Assembly: GCA_002292365.1 (NCBI GenBank)
Contig: DBBU01000048.1
Span: 1 to 22,393 of the forward strand
Reading direction: 5' to 3'
DNA from: Flammeovirgaceae bacterium UBA976
GTDB lineage: Bacteria; Bacteroidota; Bacteroidia; Cytophagales; Cyclobacteriaceae
Length of the DNA: 22,393 nucleotides
Shown piece by piece: positions 14,462 through 21,628 of this stretch; position 1 is the first letter of the stretch, and every line of letters starts with the position of its first letter. The notes beneath the pieces are model-generated. The model did no database searches and was not told where the DNA came from. It saw only the letters and a program-made list of their open reading frames with translations. Made by a program: the position numbers and the translations under genes.

Positions 14462-16254
14462 TGCTGAAAGGAATAACCATATTGTTTTTATTATTGAATA
14501 CTTTCATGGGCTTTGGGCAGTCTCATCCAAAAGATGAATTCAATGAAGCCAAAAGGTTGATGTCAAATCAGCAACTCAGATCTGCAATGAGCGCTTTTGA
14601 AGTATTGAAAACCGATCCTCAACTTGGTGTTTATGCCTACTTTTTTAAAGGTTTGTGTTATAGTAAGAACGCAGATTATAAGAGGGCCATTGACAATTGG
14701 GAACAAATTGAAAAGAAATTCCCCAATTGGCAAGAACAAGACGAGGTATTTTATTGGCTGACCTTGGCATATTTTGAGTTGAACGAATTTTCTGCTGCCT
14801 TTAATTATCTAGATCGTTACAATGCTTATGCCAGGGATTCGGAATTTTCATCAAGTGTAATAAACAAATACTGTTTGGATTTATCGGTGAAAGATTTGCT
14901 TGAACACAATAGAGCGCATCCCAATTACCGTCAATTATCACTTATTTTGGCCAGAAAATTGATCATTGAAAAAGACTTATCTGAATATATACCCATTGTC
15001 AATCAATTGAAATTCAAATATAATTTCACTAATGAAAATTTAATTAATGGGAGTCTAAAAGATGAATATGCATCGGCCTACGCGATTGCAGTGACTTTGC
15101 CTTTCATGTTCGACTCCTTAGGAAATCCGAATACAGTCATTAGAAACAAAGTGATCATTGAATTTTATCAAGGTATGCAGCATGGACAATCTACCCTTAA
15201 GTCTAAGGGTATCCAATTAAATTTTTATGATTTTGACACGAAAAAATCGCAAAGCACTACAGATACTTTGTTGCCTTATTTGAATGGGGCAGATCTTATT
15301 GTGGGACCTTTGTATGCAGGCCCCATCAGGAGTGTCAAATCGCTTTCAATAAAAGATAGTATTAATATCATCAATCCGTTTACCAATAACGAAGAATTCA
15401 TTGAGGATAACCCTTTTGCTTTTATGTTTAAGCCCAAATCCAAAACTGTTGCTCTTAAATTAGCTGAGTATGTGGCTGAATCTGATACTAACAAGAATGT
15501 CGTCATATTTTATCAAAATGATCGAGATTCAATATCAGGACAAGTTTATCGAGATTTTATAGAGGAAAGAGGATTTAATATATTGGGATTCATACATTTA
15601 GATGAGAGTAGTTCAAAGCTTTTGTTGGATAATTGGATACAATCAAATAAGGTATACTATACAAAAAATGACGCTGATTCAATTTCCGAAATATCAGGAA
15701 GAAAAATCATATATGCGGATAAGGTAGCTGATTATTTGGTTGATCAAGAGACGGGTAAATGGTTGGTTGCCTATGAAGATAAATTTATTTTTCCAAAGGA
15801 TTCTATTAACCATATGTTTATAGCTACTGAGTCAAGTGCGGTCATCAATAACTTATTGGGAGCGCTTGTAAATCGTGATGAAAAGGTGAGTGTTTACGGT
15901 TATGGTAATTGGTTTTTTGAGCGAACTGTAAACTATGACTTACTACAAAAACTTAATGTGAAGCTGGCGGTTGACGATTTTATTAATAAAGAGTCGTTAG
16001 TATATGAGCAATTCAGAGAAGATTTTATTGCTGAATTTCATCAGTCACCTTCAACTTATCATCAATTGGGCTATGAATTCATCATGTTCATTGGAGGTAA
16101 GTTGAATGAATATGGAAAGTATTTCCAAAACAGTTTGAATATGGATTTGATGGAAGGATACCTTATGGAGGGAAATTGGTATCCAGGTACTCGAGATAAT
16201 CAAGTAGTACCCATCATAGAAATGCAAGATTTTAGGCTTAAGCGATTGAATTAA
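14461..16254 (+). CDS. Exported TPR plus periplasmic-binding-fold protein, LpoA/amino-acid ABC substrate-binding type
   Basis: The preferred ATG at 14461 overlaps the guaA stop (TAATG) and gives a 597-residue protein starting with a signal peptide ([20 protein letters not shown]). A GTG at 14452 is also in frame but adds only three residues. Residues about 25-120 form TPR-like helices (NEAKRLMSNQQLRSAMSAFE, YAYFFKGLCYSKNADYKRAI, FYWLTLAYFELNEFSAAFNY). From about 200 onward there is a type I periplasmic-binding fold, with ADLIVGPLYAGPIRSVK near residue 277 and INPFTNN following. The TPR plus binding-fold order recalls LpoA, the outer-membrane activator of a penicillin-binding protein, but there is no lipobox cysteine, so periplasmic location and a role in peptidoglycan synthesis are inference. 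An amino-acid-binding role is the alternative. Its stop is followed immediately by the hemL ATG. Confidence 0.82.
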   Translation: MLKGITILFLLLNTFMGFGQSHPKDEFNEAKRLMSNQQLRSAMSAFEVLKTDPQLGVYAYFFKGLCYSKNADYKRAIDNWEQIEKKFPNWQEQDEVFYWLTLAYFELNEFSAAFNYLDRYNAYARDSEFSSSVINKYCLDLSVKDLLEHNRAHPNYRQLSLILARKLIIEKDLSEYIPIVNQLKFKYNFTNENLINGSLKDEYASAYAIAVTLPFMFDSLGNPNTVIRNKVIIEFYQGMQHGQSTLKSKGIQLNFYDFDTKKSQSTTDTLLPYLNGADLIVGPLYAGPIRSVKSLSIKDSINIINPFTNNEEFIEDNPFAFMFKPKSKTVALKLAEYVAESDTNKNVVIFYQNDRDSISGQVYRDFIEERGFNILGFIHLDESSSKLLLDNWIQSNKVYYTKNDADSISEISGRKIIYADKVADYLVDQETGKWLVAYEDKFIFPKDSINHMFIATESSAVINNLLGALVNRDEKVSVYGYGNWFFERTVNYDLLQKLNVKLAVDDFINKESLVYEQFREDFIAEFHQSPSTYHQLGYEFIMFIGGKLNEYGKYFQNSLNMDLMEGYLMEGNWYPGTRDNQVVPIIEMQDFRLKRLN

Positions 16255-17553
16255 ATGAAGACCCGAAAGAGTAAAGCGTTATTTGAGCGTGCAAAGACCT
16301 TGATACCGGGAGGAGTGAACTCACCAGTAAGGGCTTTTAAGACAGTAGGAGGAGATCCTATTTTTATGTCTCGTGCTAAAGGAGCCTATTTATATGATGA
16401 AGATGATAATGCCTATATAGACCTCATTAACTCTTGGGGACCTATGATTTTAGGCCATGCAAACGAAGAAGTTGAAAAAGCCATTTTTGAAGCTGTGAAA
16501 AGTTCGACTTCATTCGGAGCCCCAGGTAGAAGAGAGGTGGAAATTGCTGAATTAATCATTGAAATGGTACCTTCCATTGAGAAAATTAGAATGGTCAATT
16601 CTGGAACGGAGGCTACGATGTCTGCCATTCGATTGGCCAGAGGTTATACGGGAAAGAATAAATTTATCAAGTTTGAGGGCTGTTACCACGGTCATGGAGA
16701 TGCTTTTTTGGTAGCTGCAGGAAGTGGATCAGCGACCTTGGGAGTTCCCGATAGCCCGGGAGTCACCAAAGGAACGAGTCGTGATACTTTATTGGCGCCA
16801 TACAATGACCTGAAGGCTATTGATCGTGTGCTTGCTGAAAATGAAAATGAAATATGTGCTATTATTGTCGAACCTGTCGCGGGTAATATGGGCTGTGTAC
16901 TCCCAAATGATGATTTTTTGGAGGGCCTTAGAGCGCGATGTGATGTCCATCAAATATTATTAATTTTTGATGAGGTAATGACTGGTTTTAGACTTTCGGC
17001 AGGCGGTGCACAAGAGTTGTTGGGAGTAAAGCCTGATCTCACCACCTTTGGAAAGATCATCGGAGGAGGATTACCCGTGGGTGCCTATGGAGGTTCGAGA
17101 GAGATCATGAATCAAATAGCTCCAGAAGGACCGATTTATCAAGCGGGTACATTGTCCGGGAATCCCGTAGCGATGGCTGCAGGATTAACCATTTTGAGAA
17201 AATTACACGAACACCCAGAAATCTACAAACAAGTTGAACAGACAACACGCCAGATCACTACAGGCATAACCAGAATCTTGTCGCGTCAAGGGCTCAGATA
17301 TACGATCAACCAGATAGGGAGTATGTACAGTTTATTCTTCACGGATCAGGAGGTGACGAATTTTGAAACAGCCAAGAGTACCGATGCTCAATTGTTTGGT
17401 GCCTATTTTCGTGGAATGTTGTCCCGAGGCATTTATTTGGCACCCAGTCAATTCGAATCTCTTTTTATTTCCAATGTCATTCAATCTGCTGAAGTAGCAG
17501 CTGTTTTAAAGGCGACAGAGGAAGTATTGTTAGAGATGCATGAAAAGAAATAG
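16255..17553 (+). CDS. hemL: Glutamate-1-semialdehyde 2,1-aminomutase
   Basis: The 432-residue PLP enzyme converts glutamate-1-semialdehyde to 5-aminolevulinate, the committed tetrapyrrole precursor of haem, in the cytoplasm. The N-terminus SKALFERAKTLIPGGVNSPVRAF is diagnostic for HemL against other class III aminotransferases. Further landmarks are RMVNSGTEATMSAIRLARG, the YHGHGDAFLV segment, the aspartate of FDEVMTGFR (about 239), and the Schiff-base lysine in TTFGKIIGGGLPVGAYGG (Lys267). Length and motifs are normal. The ATG directly follows the stop of the upstream TPR/PBP gene with no spacing, so it is very likely co-translated. It is the last gene of the guaA unit and converges with the lipid kinase gene, 31 bases away, with no clear terminator hairpin between them. 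Confidence 0.96.
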   Translation: MKTRKSKALFERAKTLIPGGVNSPVRAFKTVGGDPIFMSRAKGAYLYDEDDNAYIDLINSWGPMILGHANEEVEKAIFEAVKSSTSFGAPGRREVEIAELIIEMVPSIEKIRMVNSGTEATMSAIRLARGYTGKNKFIKFEGCYHGHGDAFLVAAGSGSATLGVPDSPGVTKGTSRDTLLAPYNDLKAIDRVLAENENEICAIIVEPVAGNMGCVLPNDDFLEGLRARCDVHQILLIFDEVMTGFRLSAGGAQELLGVKPDLTTFGKIIGGGLPVGAYGGSREIMNQIAPEGPIYQAGTLSGNPVAMAAGLTILRKLHEHPEIYKQVEQTTRQITTGITRILSRQGLRYTINQIGSMYSLFFTDQEVTNFETAKSTDAQLFGAYFRGMLSRGIYLAPSQFESLFISNVIQSAEVAAVLKATEEVLLEMHEKK

Positions 17554-17556
17554 TTT

Positions 17557-17592
17557 TTTTCAATGGAACTCATTATTCGTGGTGTCATTCAA
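17557..17592 (+). repeat. Coding-like repeat copy A, at the 3' end of the lipid kinase gene
   Basis: This 36-base segment matches 18479-18514 at 26 of 36 positions by eye. The plus-strand frame from ATG 17563 reads MELIIRGVIQ against MGLVVRGVLQ in the other copy; most changes are in third positions or conservative. It overlaps the lipid kinase stop codon. The first stop in this frame comes after about 20 codons. The nature of the repeat is unknown. Confidence 0.4.
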
Positions 17593-18472
17593 TACTACCA
17601 ATCATATTTAGGCACTTTGGAATAACTTCTATGTTGAGTTTACCCTCCATAGTTAATGATTCGCCATCTAATTGTACGTACTCAGTCGGGGAGGTCAAAA
17701 CCATTCTTTTTAATATATACTGAACAACAAATTTGCTTTTCAGTAAGCTTTTATTAAAAAGGCGGAAAATCAGGAGGGGTGCAAAATAAAAAGGGAATGA
17801 TTTGATGATGATCAATCGCAAAAAGCCATCGTTCAACTTGGATTGGGGTGACACATAAGCATTATTTCCATATTGATTTGAATTTGCTATGGTCACTGCC
17901 ACGGCGTTCACCTCAATGGTTTGGTCATTGATCTCTAATTTATATTTTTTTGTTTTGTATCTAAATAATTCTTGGAGAGTAATTTTGGCATAAGTTAAAA
18001 AACCTCTAGAAGTTACAGTTGAAAATTTCCACGCGACATGGGCATCAAACCCAGTCCCAGCCGTAGATAAAAAATAGTGTCCATTCATCTTAGCGATATC
18101 TATTTTTATAGGCTTTTGATAAGAATTAATTAACTCAATGGCCCCTTTAAAATTTAATGGAATATTTAGATGGCGGGCCAGTCCATTACCAGATCCCGAG
18201 GGTATGATACCAAATACTACGGGGGAATTAATTAATGAGGTACCTATCTGATTGACAGAACCATCTCCTCCTACGGCAATCATAATATCAAAGTTTTTTA
18301 ATTGCTTGAGGACAATCTTTTGCGCATGCTGATGATATTTTGAGTACATTAGATCAAAGGAAAATTTAGTATGATCTAGATATTGTTCGATTATTGTATT
18401 TATATTTTTTTGTTTTCTCTTGCCTGAAATGGGATTAATTATAAATAAAATTTTCTTGGGAAACTGACTCAT
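17585..18472 (-). CDS. Diacylglycerol/lipid kinase family protein (YegS/DgkB-like)
   Basis: The 295-residue protein belongs to the DAGK catalytic family, soluble or membrane-associated enzymes that phosphorylate diacylglycerol or related lipids with ATP. The N-terminal segment ILFIINPISGKRKQ is the usual start, the nucleotide-binding motif is AVGGDGSVNQIG (GGDGS about 68-72), and FGIIPSGSGNGLARHLNIP (about 88-105) is the second family signature. The C-terminal domain carries GTGFDAHVAWKF and ends with the expected VQLDGESL segment. It may recycle diacylglycerol released during envelope synthesis, but bacterial members also include kinases of other lipids. It stands alone between hemL (convergent) and the kdsB operon (same strand). 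Two copies of a short coding-like repeat flank it, one overlapping its stop and one a few bases before its start. Confidence 0.92.
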   Translation of the reverse strand: MSQFPKKILFIINPISGKRKQKNINTIIEQYLDHTKFSFDLMYSKYHQHAQKIVLKQLKNFDIMIAVGGDGSVNQIGTSLINSPVVFGIIPSGSGNGLARHLNIPLNFKGAIELINSYQKPIKIDIAKMNGHYFLSTAGTGFDAHVAWKFSTVTSRGFLTYAKITLQELFRYKTKKYKLEINDQTIEVNAVAVTIANSNQYGNNAYVSPQSKLNDGFLRLIIIKSFPFYFAPLLIFRLFNKSLLKSKFVVQYILKRMVLTSPTEYVQLDGESLTMEGKLNIEVIPKCLNMIGSIE

Positions 18473-18478
18473 TATAAA

Positions 18479-18514
18479 TTTTCAATGGGACTGGTTGTTC
18501 GAGGAGTTTTACAG
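18479..18514 (+). repeat. Coding-like repeat copy B, just upstream of the lipid kinase start
   Basis: Partner of the segment at 17557-17592 in the same orientation. The plus-strand frame from ATG 18485 reads MGLVVRGVLQ and then reaches TAA after 15 codons. Together the copies bracket the lipid kinase gene. Confidence 0.4.
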
Positions 18515-18594
18515 ATTACTTGCTGTTATTAAAGGCTTTTTATTTAAAGATTTATATCTTGACCTGAGGAAAAAATCTGCTATCAATAATTCAT

Positions 18595-18759
18595 TTATGA
18601 ATTGGGATGGTAATACTTATTTACTGCAAAACTAACACCCCATACCCCAAGTGCAATAAATGTATAGAATAATTGGTGATTTGGTGTTCTCAGGGAGAAT
18701 AAGAAGGTGATCACTGAAAGTGAAATTAATATCCAAACCAGAGTCTTTTTACTGAGCAT
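18595..18759 (-). CDS. Small two-helix membrane protein, 54 residues
   Basis: An ATG at 18759 lies inside the end of kdsB (11-base overlap in another frame) and opens a 54-codon frame ending in TAA at 18595. The protein starts with a basic MLSKK and has two hydrophobic helices, about residues 7-23 (LVWILISLSVITFLF) and 31-46 (FYTFIALGVWGVSFAV), with a polar hairpin (SLRTPNHQ) between. This is the pattern of a real small inner-membrane protein, and the overlapping start suggests coupling to kdsB. I do not recognise a family. A TAnnTTTG match (TAGTTTTG, minus strand) at 18627-18634 falls within its codons and could also serve the downstream lipid kinase. Confidence 0.6.
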   Translation of the reverse strand: MLSKKTLVWILISLSVITFLFSLRTPNHQLFYTFIALGVWGVSFAVNKYYHPNS

Positions 18760-19495
18760 CAGTTTTCATTTTAGCAATTAAATGATCTAAATCTTCGGGT
18801 GTATCTATTCCCGTAGATTCAAAATGGGTTTCAGCCGTTTTGATTTTATATCCATTTTCTAGCCACCGGAGTTGCTCCAAGGATTCCATCTTTTCAAGTG
18901 CACTTTCTTCTAACTTGACTATTTGTGACAGCACTTCTGTGCGATAAGCATAGATACCGATGTGTTTCCAATAAATTTTTTTCGATGGAAGTGTGGGTAC
19001 TTTGTTCATAGATCGATCAAAAGGTATGGGACTTCGACTGAAATATAAGGCATAATCATCTAGGGATTTTACCACTTTTACTAGATTAGGATTCTCGAGG
19101 TCACTGGGATCTTTAATACGCTTTATCAATGTCGCTAAATCAGTATCTGGGCTTATTATGGAACATAATTCATCAATTTGTTCTGGCTGGATGAAGGGTT
19201 CATCTCCTTGAATATTTACCACAAATTGAGCCCGAAGTGATTTGGCTACTTCGAGACATCTTTCGGTACCATTTTTATGATGATTTCCTGTGATGATGAC
19301 AGATCCTCCAAAACTTTTAACCTTTTCAAAAATTCTTTGGTCATCGGTGGCTACCACCAAGTCATCCAACTGCTTGGATTTTTTTGCCTGCTCATAAACC
19401 CTTTGAATCATGGTTTTACCCATAATGTCAATTAATGATTTACCTGGAAAACGAGTAGATTCATAACGTGAAGGGATGATACCAAGAACTTTCAT
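18749..19495 (-). CDS. kdsB: 3-deoxy-manno-octulosonate cytidylyltransferase (CMP-Kdo synthetase)
   Basis: The 248-residue protein activates Kdo with CTP to CMP-Kdo for the inner core of lipopolysaccharide, in the cytoplasm. The nucleotide-binding N-terminus IIPSRYESTRFPGKSLIDI is diagnostic, followed by VVATDDQRIFE, GNHHKNGTERC, and the metal-binding FVVNIQGDEPFIQP. The later HIGIYAYR and SLEQLRWLENGYKI segments are also typical. Length is normal (about 245-250). Its ATG overlaps the nfeD stop by four bases (ATGA), and its own end is overlapped by the start of a small membrane protein, so three genes appear coupled. Presence of Kdo synthesis supports a Gram-negative organism with LPS. Confidence 0.96.
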   Translation of the reverse strand: MKVLGIIPSRYESTRFPGKSLIDIMGKTMIQRVYEQAKKSKQLDDLVVATDDQRIFEKVKSFGGSVIITGNHHKNGTERCLEVAKSLRAQFVVNIQGDEPFIQPEQIDELCSIISPDTDLATLIKRIKDPSDLENPNLVKVVKSLDDYALYFSRSPIPFDRSMNKVPTLPSKKIYWKHIGIYAYRTEVLSQIVKLEESALEKMESLEQLRWLENGYKIKTAETHFESTGIDTPEDLDHLIAKMKTDAQ

Positions 19496-20838
19496 GATAC
19501 TAATTTTTGAACTTTTAGAGAAGTACCCTCTGCTGCAATCACTTTGATTTTTTCACCCTTCTCGAGGTATTCACCTCGGGTATAGGCGTCATAAATGGCA
19601 TCATTAATCACGATGCGTCCACTAGGGCGCAAGACACTTACTACGGTTCCGATGGAGCCAATGAGTGATTTGTTGTAGAAACTGGAGGTGTATCCCGTGG
19701 AAGTATCTTGTACATCTGTAAGAGCAAATCGGTTGAAAAAAGAAGTTTTGGTCAATCTAGCACCCAATAAAATCATCAGAAATAACGCGCCGATAAATCC
19801 AATGAGACTGGTAATGAGGGCATTATTTAGCATGGAAGCTTCTATTAAATCAAAATTGAGACCGTCATTATTGACCATGACCAAGGTGAGAGATCCTATG
19901 GTAAAAATCAATCCTAAAATGCCGGGAATTCCAAATCCTGGAATTATAAAAACTTCAAGTGAGATTAACAGAAGACCTACAAAAAACACAATGATTTCCC
20001 AATTTTCAGCGAGGCCATTGAGATAGTAGGGCGTGAAATAAAGCAGAGCGGCTACCATTGAGGCAATAATTGGAAAACCAAGGCCAGGAGATTGCAATTC
20101 AAAATATAGTCCTCCCAAAATCAGTAATATGAGTACGCCGCTGACGGCAGGGTTCAGAAAAAGAGCAATGAATCGTTCGCTCCAATTGAGTTCGAATAGA
20201 TCTATATCGTATTGGGTAACACCAGATCTGATCATAATATCTGTAATGCCTTCTACTTCGGCTTCACAGAAACCATACTCAATGGCTTCAGAGACAGAAA
20301 AAGTCAAAACCTTACCGTCTTTAATCAGTGAATCTAAACGTATTTCTTCATCTACCATGGCCTCGGCAATTTCAGGATTTCTTCCTTTGGCCTCTGCAGT
20401 GGATCTCATGATGGATCTCATATAAGATTGATATTTATCAGGTGCTGCTTCACCTTCACCCGTAACGACGGTTGCGGCACCGATACTTGATCCTGTTGAC
20501 ATATAAATGCTGTCACAAGCTATGGAGATCAAAGCACCTGCTGAGGCGGCATCTTTATTGATAAATGCATATATGGGTCTTTCGTAGTTGAGGATGGCTG
20601 TTCTAATTTCATCGGCATCGGTCAAAGCGCCACCGTAGGTATCCAATTCGAGAATAACGTAGTCTACGTTCATTTCAATAGCTTTTTCTAATCCCAATGA
20701 AACATATCGATTGCTTCTTGGATCAATATCACTGGTGACCTTCAAATGAAGTACCTGTAGTGTCTTTTCTTGGCCATATACACAAATAATGGACAAGGTA
20801 GCAAGCATTGCAATGAAAATATGTTTGAAATTTGGCAT
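19492..20838 (-). CDS. NfeD-family membrane serine protease (ClpP-class domain plus NfeD C-terminus)
   Basis: The 448-residue protein has a signal peptide (about 1-22, ending VYGQ), a ClpP/SppA-class protease domain (about 25-215), four to five membrane helices (about 225-365), and a C-terminal NfeD OB-fold domain (about 385-448: GTVVSVLRPSGRIVINDAIYDA). The expected serine is Ser99 in DAASAGALIS and the lysine partner is Lys135 in PDKYQSYMRS, as in the archaeal 1510-N type protease, so the Ser-Lys dyad appears intact. The long form is thought to work with a stomatin-like partner in membrane quality control; no stomatin gene is within the window. It is first in the nfeD - kdsB - small protein operon and is divergent from the DUF4905-like gene across a shared promoter region. 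Confidence 0.92.
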   Translation of the reverse strand: MPNFKHIFIAMLATLSIICVYGQEKTLQVLHLKVTSDIDPRSNRYVSLGLEKAIEMNVDYVILELDTYGGALTDADEIRTAILNYERPIYAFINKDAASAGALISIACDSIYMSTGSSIGAATVVTGEGEAAPDKYQSYMRSIMRSTAEAKGRNPEIAEAMVDEEIRLDSLIKDGKVLTFSVSEAIEYGFCEAEVEGITDIMIRSGVTQYDIDLFELNWSERFIALFLNPAVSGVLILLILGGLYFELQSPGLGFPIIASMVAALLYFTPYYLNGLAENWEIIVFFVGLLLISLEVFIIPGFGIPGILGLIFTIGSLTLVMVNNDGLNFDLIEASMLNNALITSLIGFIGALFLMILLGARLTKTSFFNRFALTDVQDTSTGYTSSFYNKSLIGSIGTVVSVLRPSGRIVINDAIYDAYTRGEYLEKGEKIKVIAAEGTSLKVQKLVS

Positions 20839-20871
20839 TGATCTTGTTGAGGTTATTTTTGTACAAAATTA
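20831..20871. promoter_or_regulatory. Overlapping divergent promoter between nfeD and the DUF4905-like gene
   Basis: The core TATTTTTGTACAAAATTA (20854-20871) contains TATTTTTG (20854-20861) on the plus strand and TAATTTTG (20871-20864) on the minus strand, both exact TAnnTTTG matches, arranged around a GTAC centre. For the plus direction a TTTG lies at 20831-20834, 19 bases upstream, giving the full Bacteroidota -33/-7 layout. No clean -33 is seen for the minus direction. Predicted leaders are short: about 15 bases to TTG 20882 and about 20 bases to the nfeD ATG. Confidence 0.55.
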
Positions 20872-20881
20872 CAACACAGAT

Positions 20882-21628
20882 TTGAATTTAATATCAGATA
20901 TAGGGTTTTCATGGGAATTCACAGATCCTATTTGGTTAATCAAGGTTGATCAAGTAGTCTCTCAGCTGGGAATTGAATTGCGCTCTGAAGAGACGATGGA
21001 GCATTATTTTGCTGTGATGAATATATACTCAAACGAGGTTACCAAGGTAAAGATTCCTATTAAAATGGATTGGTGGTCTACCTTATTGGGTATCAAGGGG
21101 AATCAGTTGACCATAGGTGTGTACCAAAACCAACGCAATCCAGGACCTATTACTTTGATACGATACGATTGGAAAAGTAATGTGATTTTAGAGGAGATTA
21201 AAAATTTTCAATTGCATGAATTGACAGATACCTTTATCAAAGGCAAGGTGCTGAAGGAGCAGGAGTTTGAATATCTTGAAATTTCATTGGGAGAAGAGAA
21301 AAATATGGAAGAAATTTCTTTGCCTACTATTTTCTTACCTAAGACCTCCGCTTTTGATACCGTCGCAGCGTACTTGAGACGAAAAAATCGAGAACCGAAA
21401 AAAGAGGTAGCCTATTTGGAATTCAATAATCATATATTGATTCTCTATTATCTGCAAAATAAGGATCGGCTGGATAAATATTTATTGTGGTTGAGCGAAG
21501 AAAAAGTTGTCCAAGAATTTATTTTGGATCATCAGGTGCAAGGGATATCTGCAGAAAGTTTCATGGTCTTGGGAAAGAAGCTCATATTTGTTCAGAATAG
21601 AAAGAATATTAAAATTTATGATTTATAA
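20882..21628 (+). CDS. DUF4905-like protein of unknown function
   Basis: From TTG 20882 the protein has 248 residues. The beginning FSWEFTDPIWLIKVDQ, the segment FAVMNIYSNEVTKVKIP and WWSTLLGIKGNQLTIGVYQNQ resemble, from memory, the DUF4905 family of Bacteroidota, which has no known function and reads as repeated beta-strand elements. The frame is open further upstream (ATG at 20789 and 20813), but those starts lie inside divergent nfeD and upstream of the plus promoter element, so TTG 20882 is preferred. The C-terminal half (AAYLRRKNREPKKEVAYLEF and LLWLSEEKVVQEFIL) is charged and helical. No signal peptide or membrane segment is visible, so the product is probably cytoplasmic. The LysM gene start overlaps its end by 11 bases, suggesting coupling. 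Confidence in the gene is high, in the family name moderate. Confidence 0.7.
   Translation: MNLISDIGFSWEFTDPIWLIKVDQVVSQLGIELRSEETMEHYFAVMNIYSNEVTKVKIPIKMDWWSTLLGIKGNQLTIGVYQNQRNPGPITLIRYDWKSNVILEEIKNFQLHELTDTFIKGKVLKEQEFEYLEISLGEEKNMEEISLPTIFLPKTSAFDTVAAYLRRKNREPKKEVAYLEFNNHILILYYLQNKDRLDKYLLWLSEEKVVQEFILDHQVQGISAESFMVLGKKLIFVQNRKNIKIYDL

Noticed and set aside
17554..17584. Bidirectional terminator between hemL and the lipid kinase gene
   Set aside because: There is a T run after the hemL stop, but no inverted repeat able to form a stem in the 31 bases.
20129..20425. 98-codon plus-strand open frame (and the one at 19688-20026)
   Set aside because: Both are antisense to nfeD, whose domains are complete; no protein-like features.
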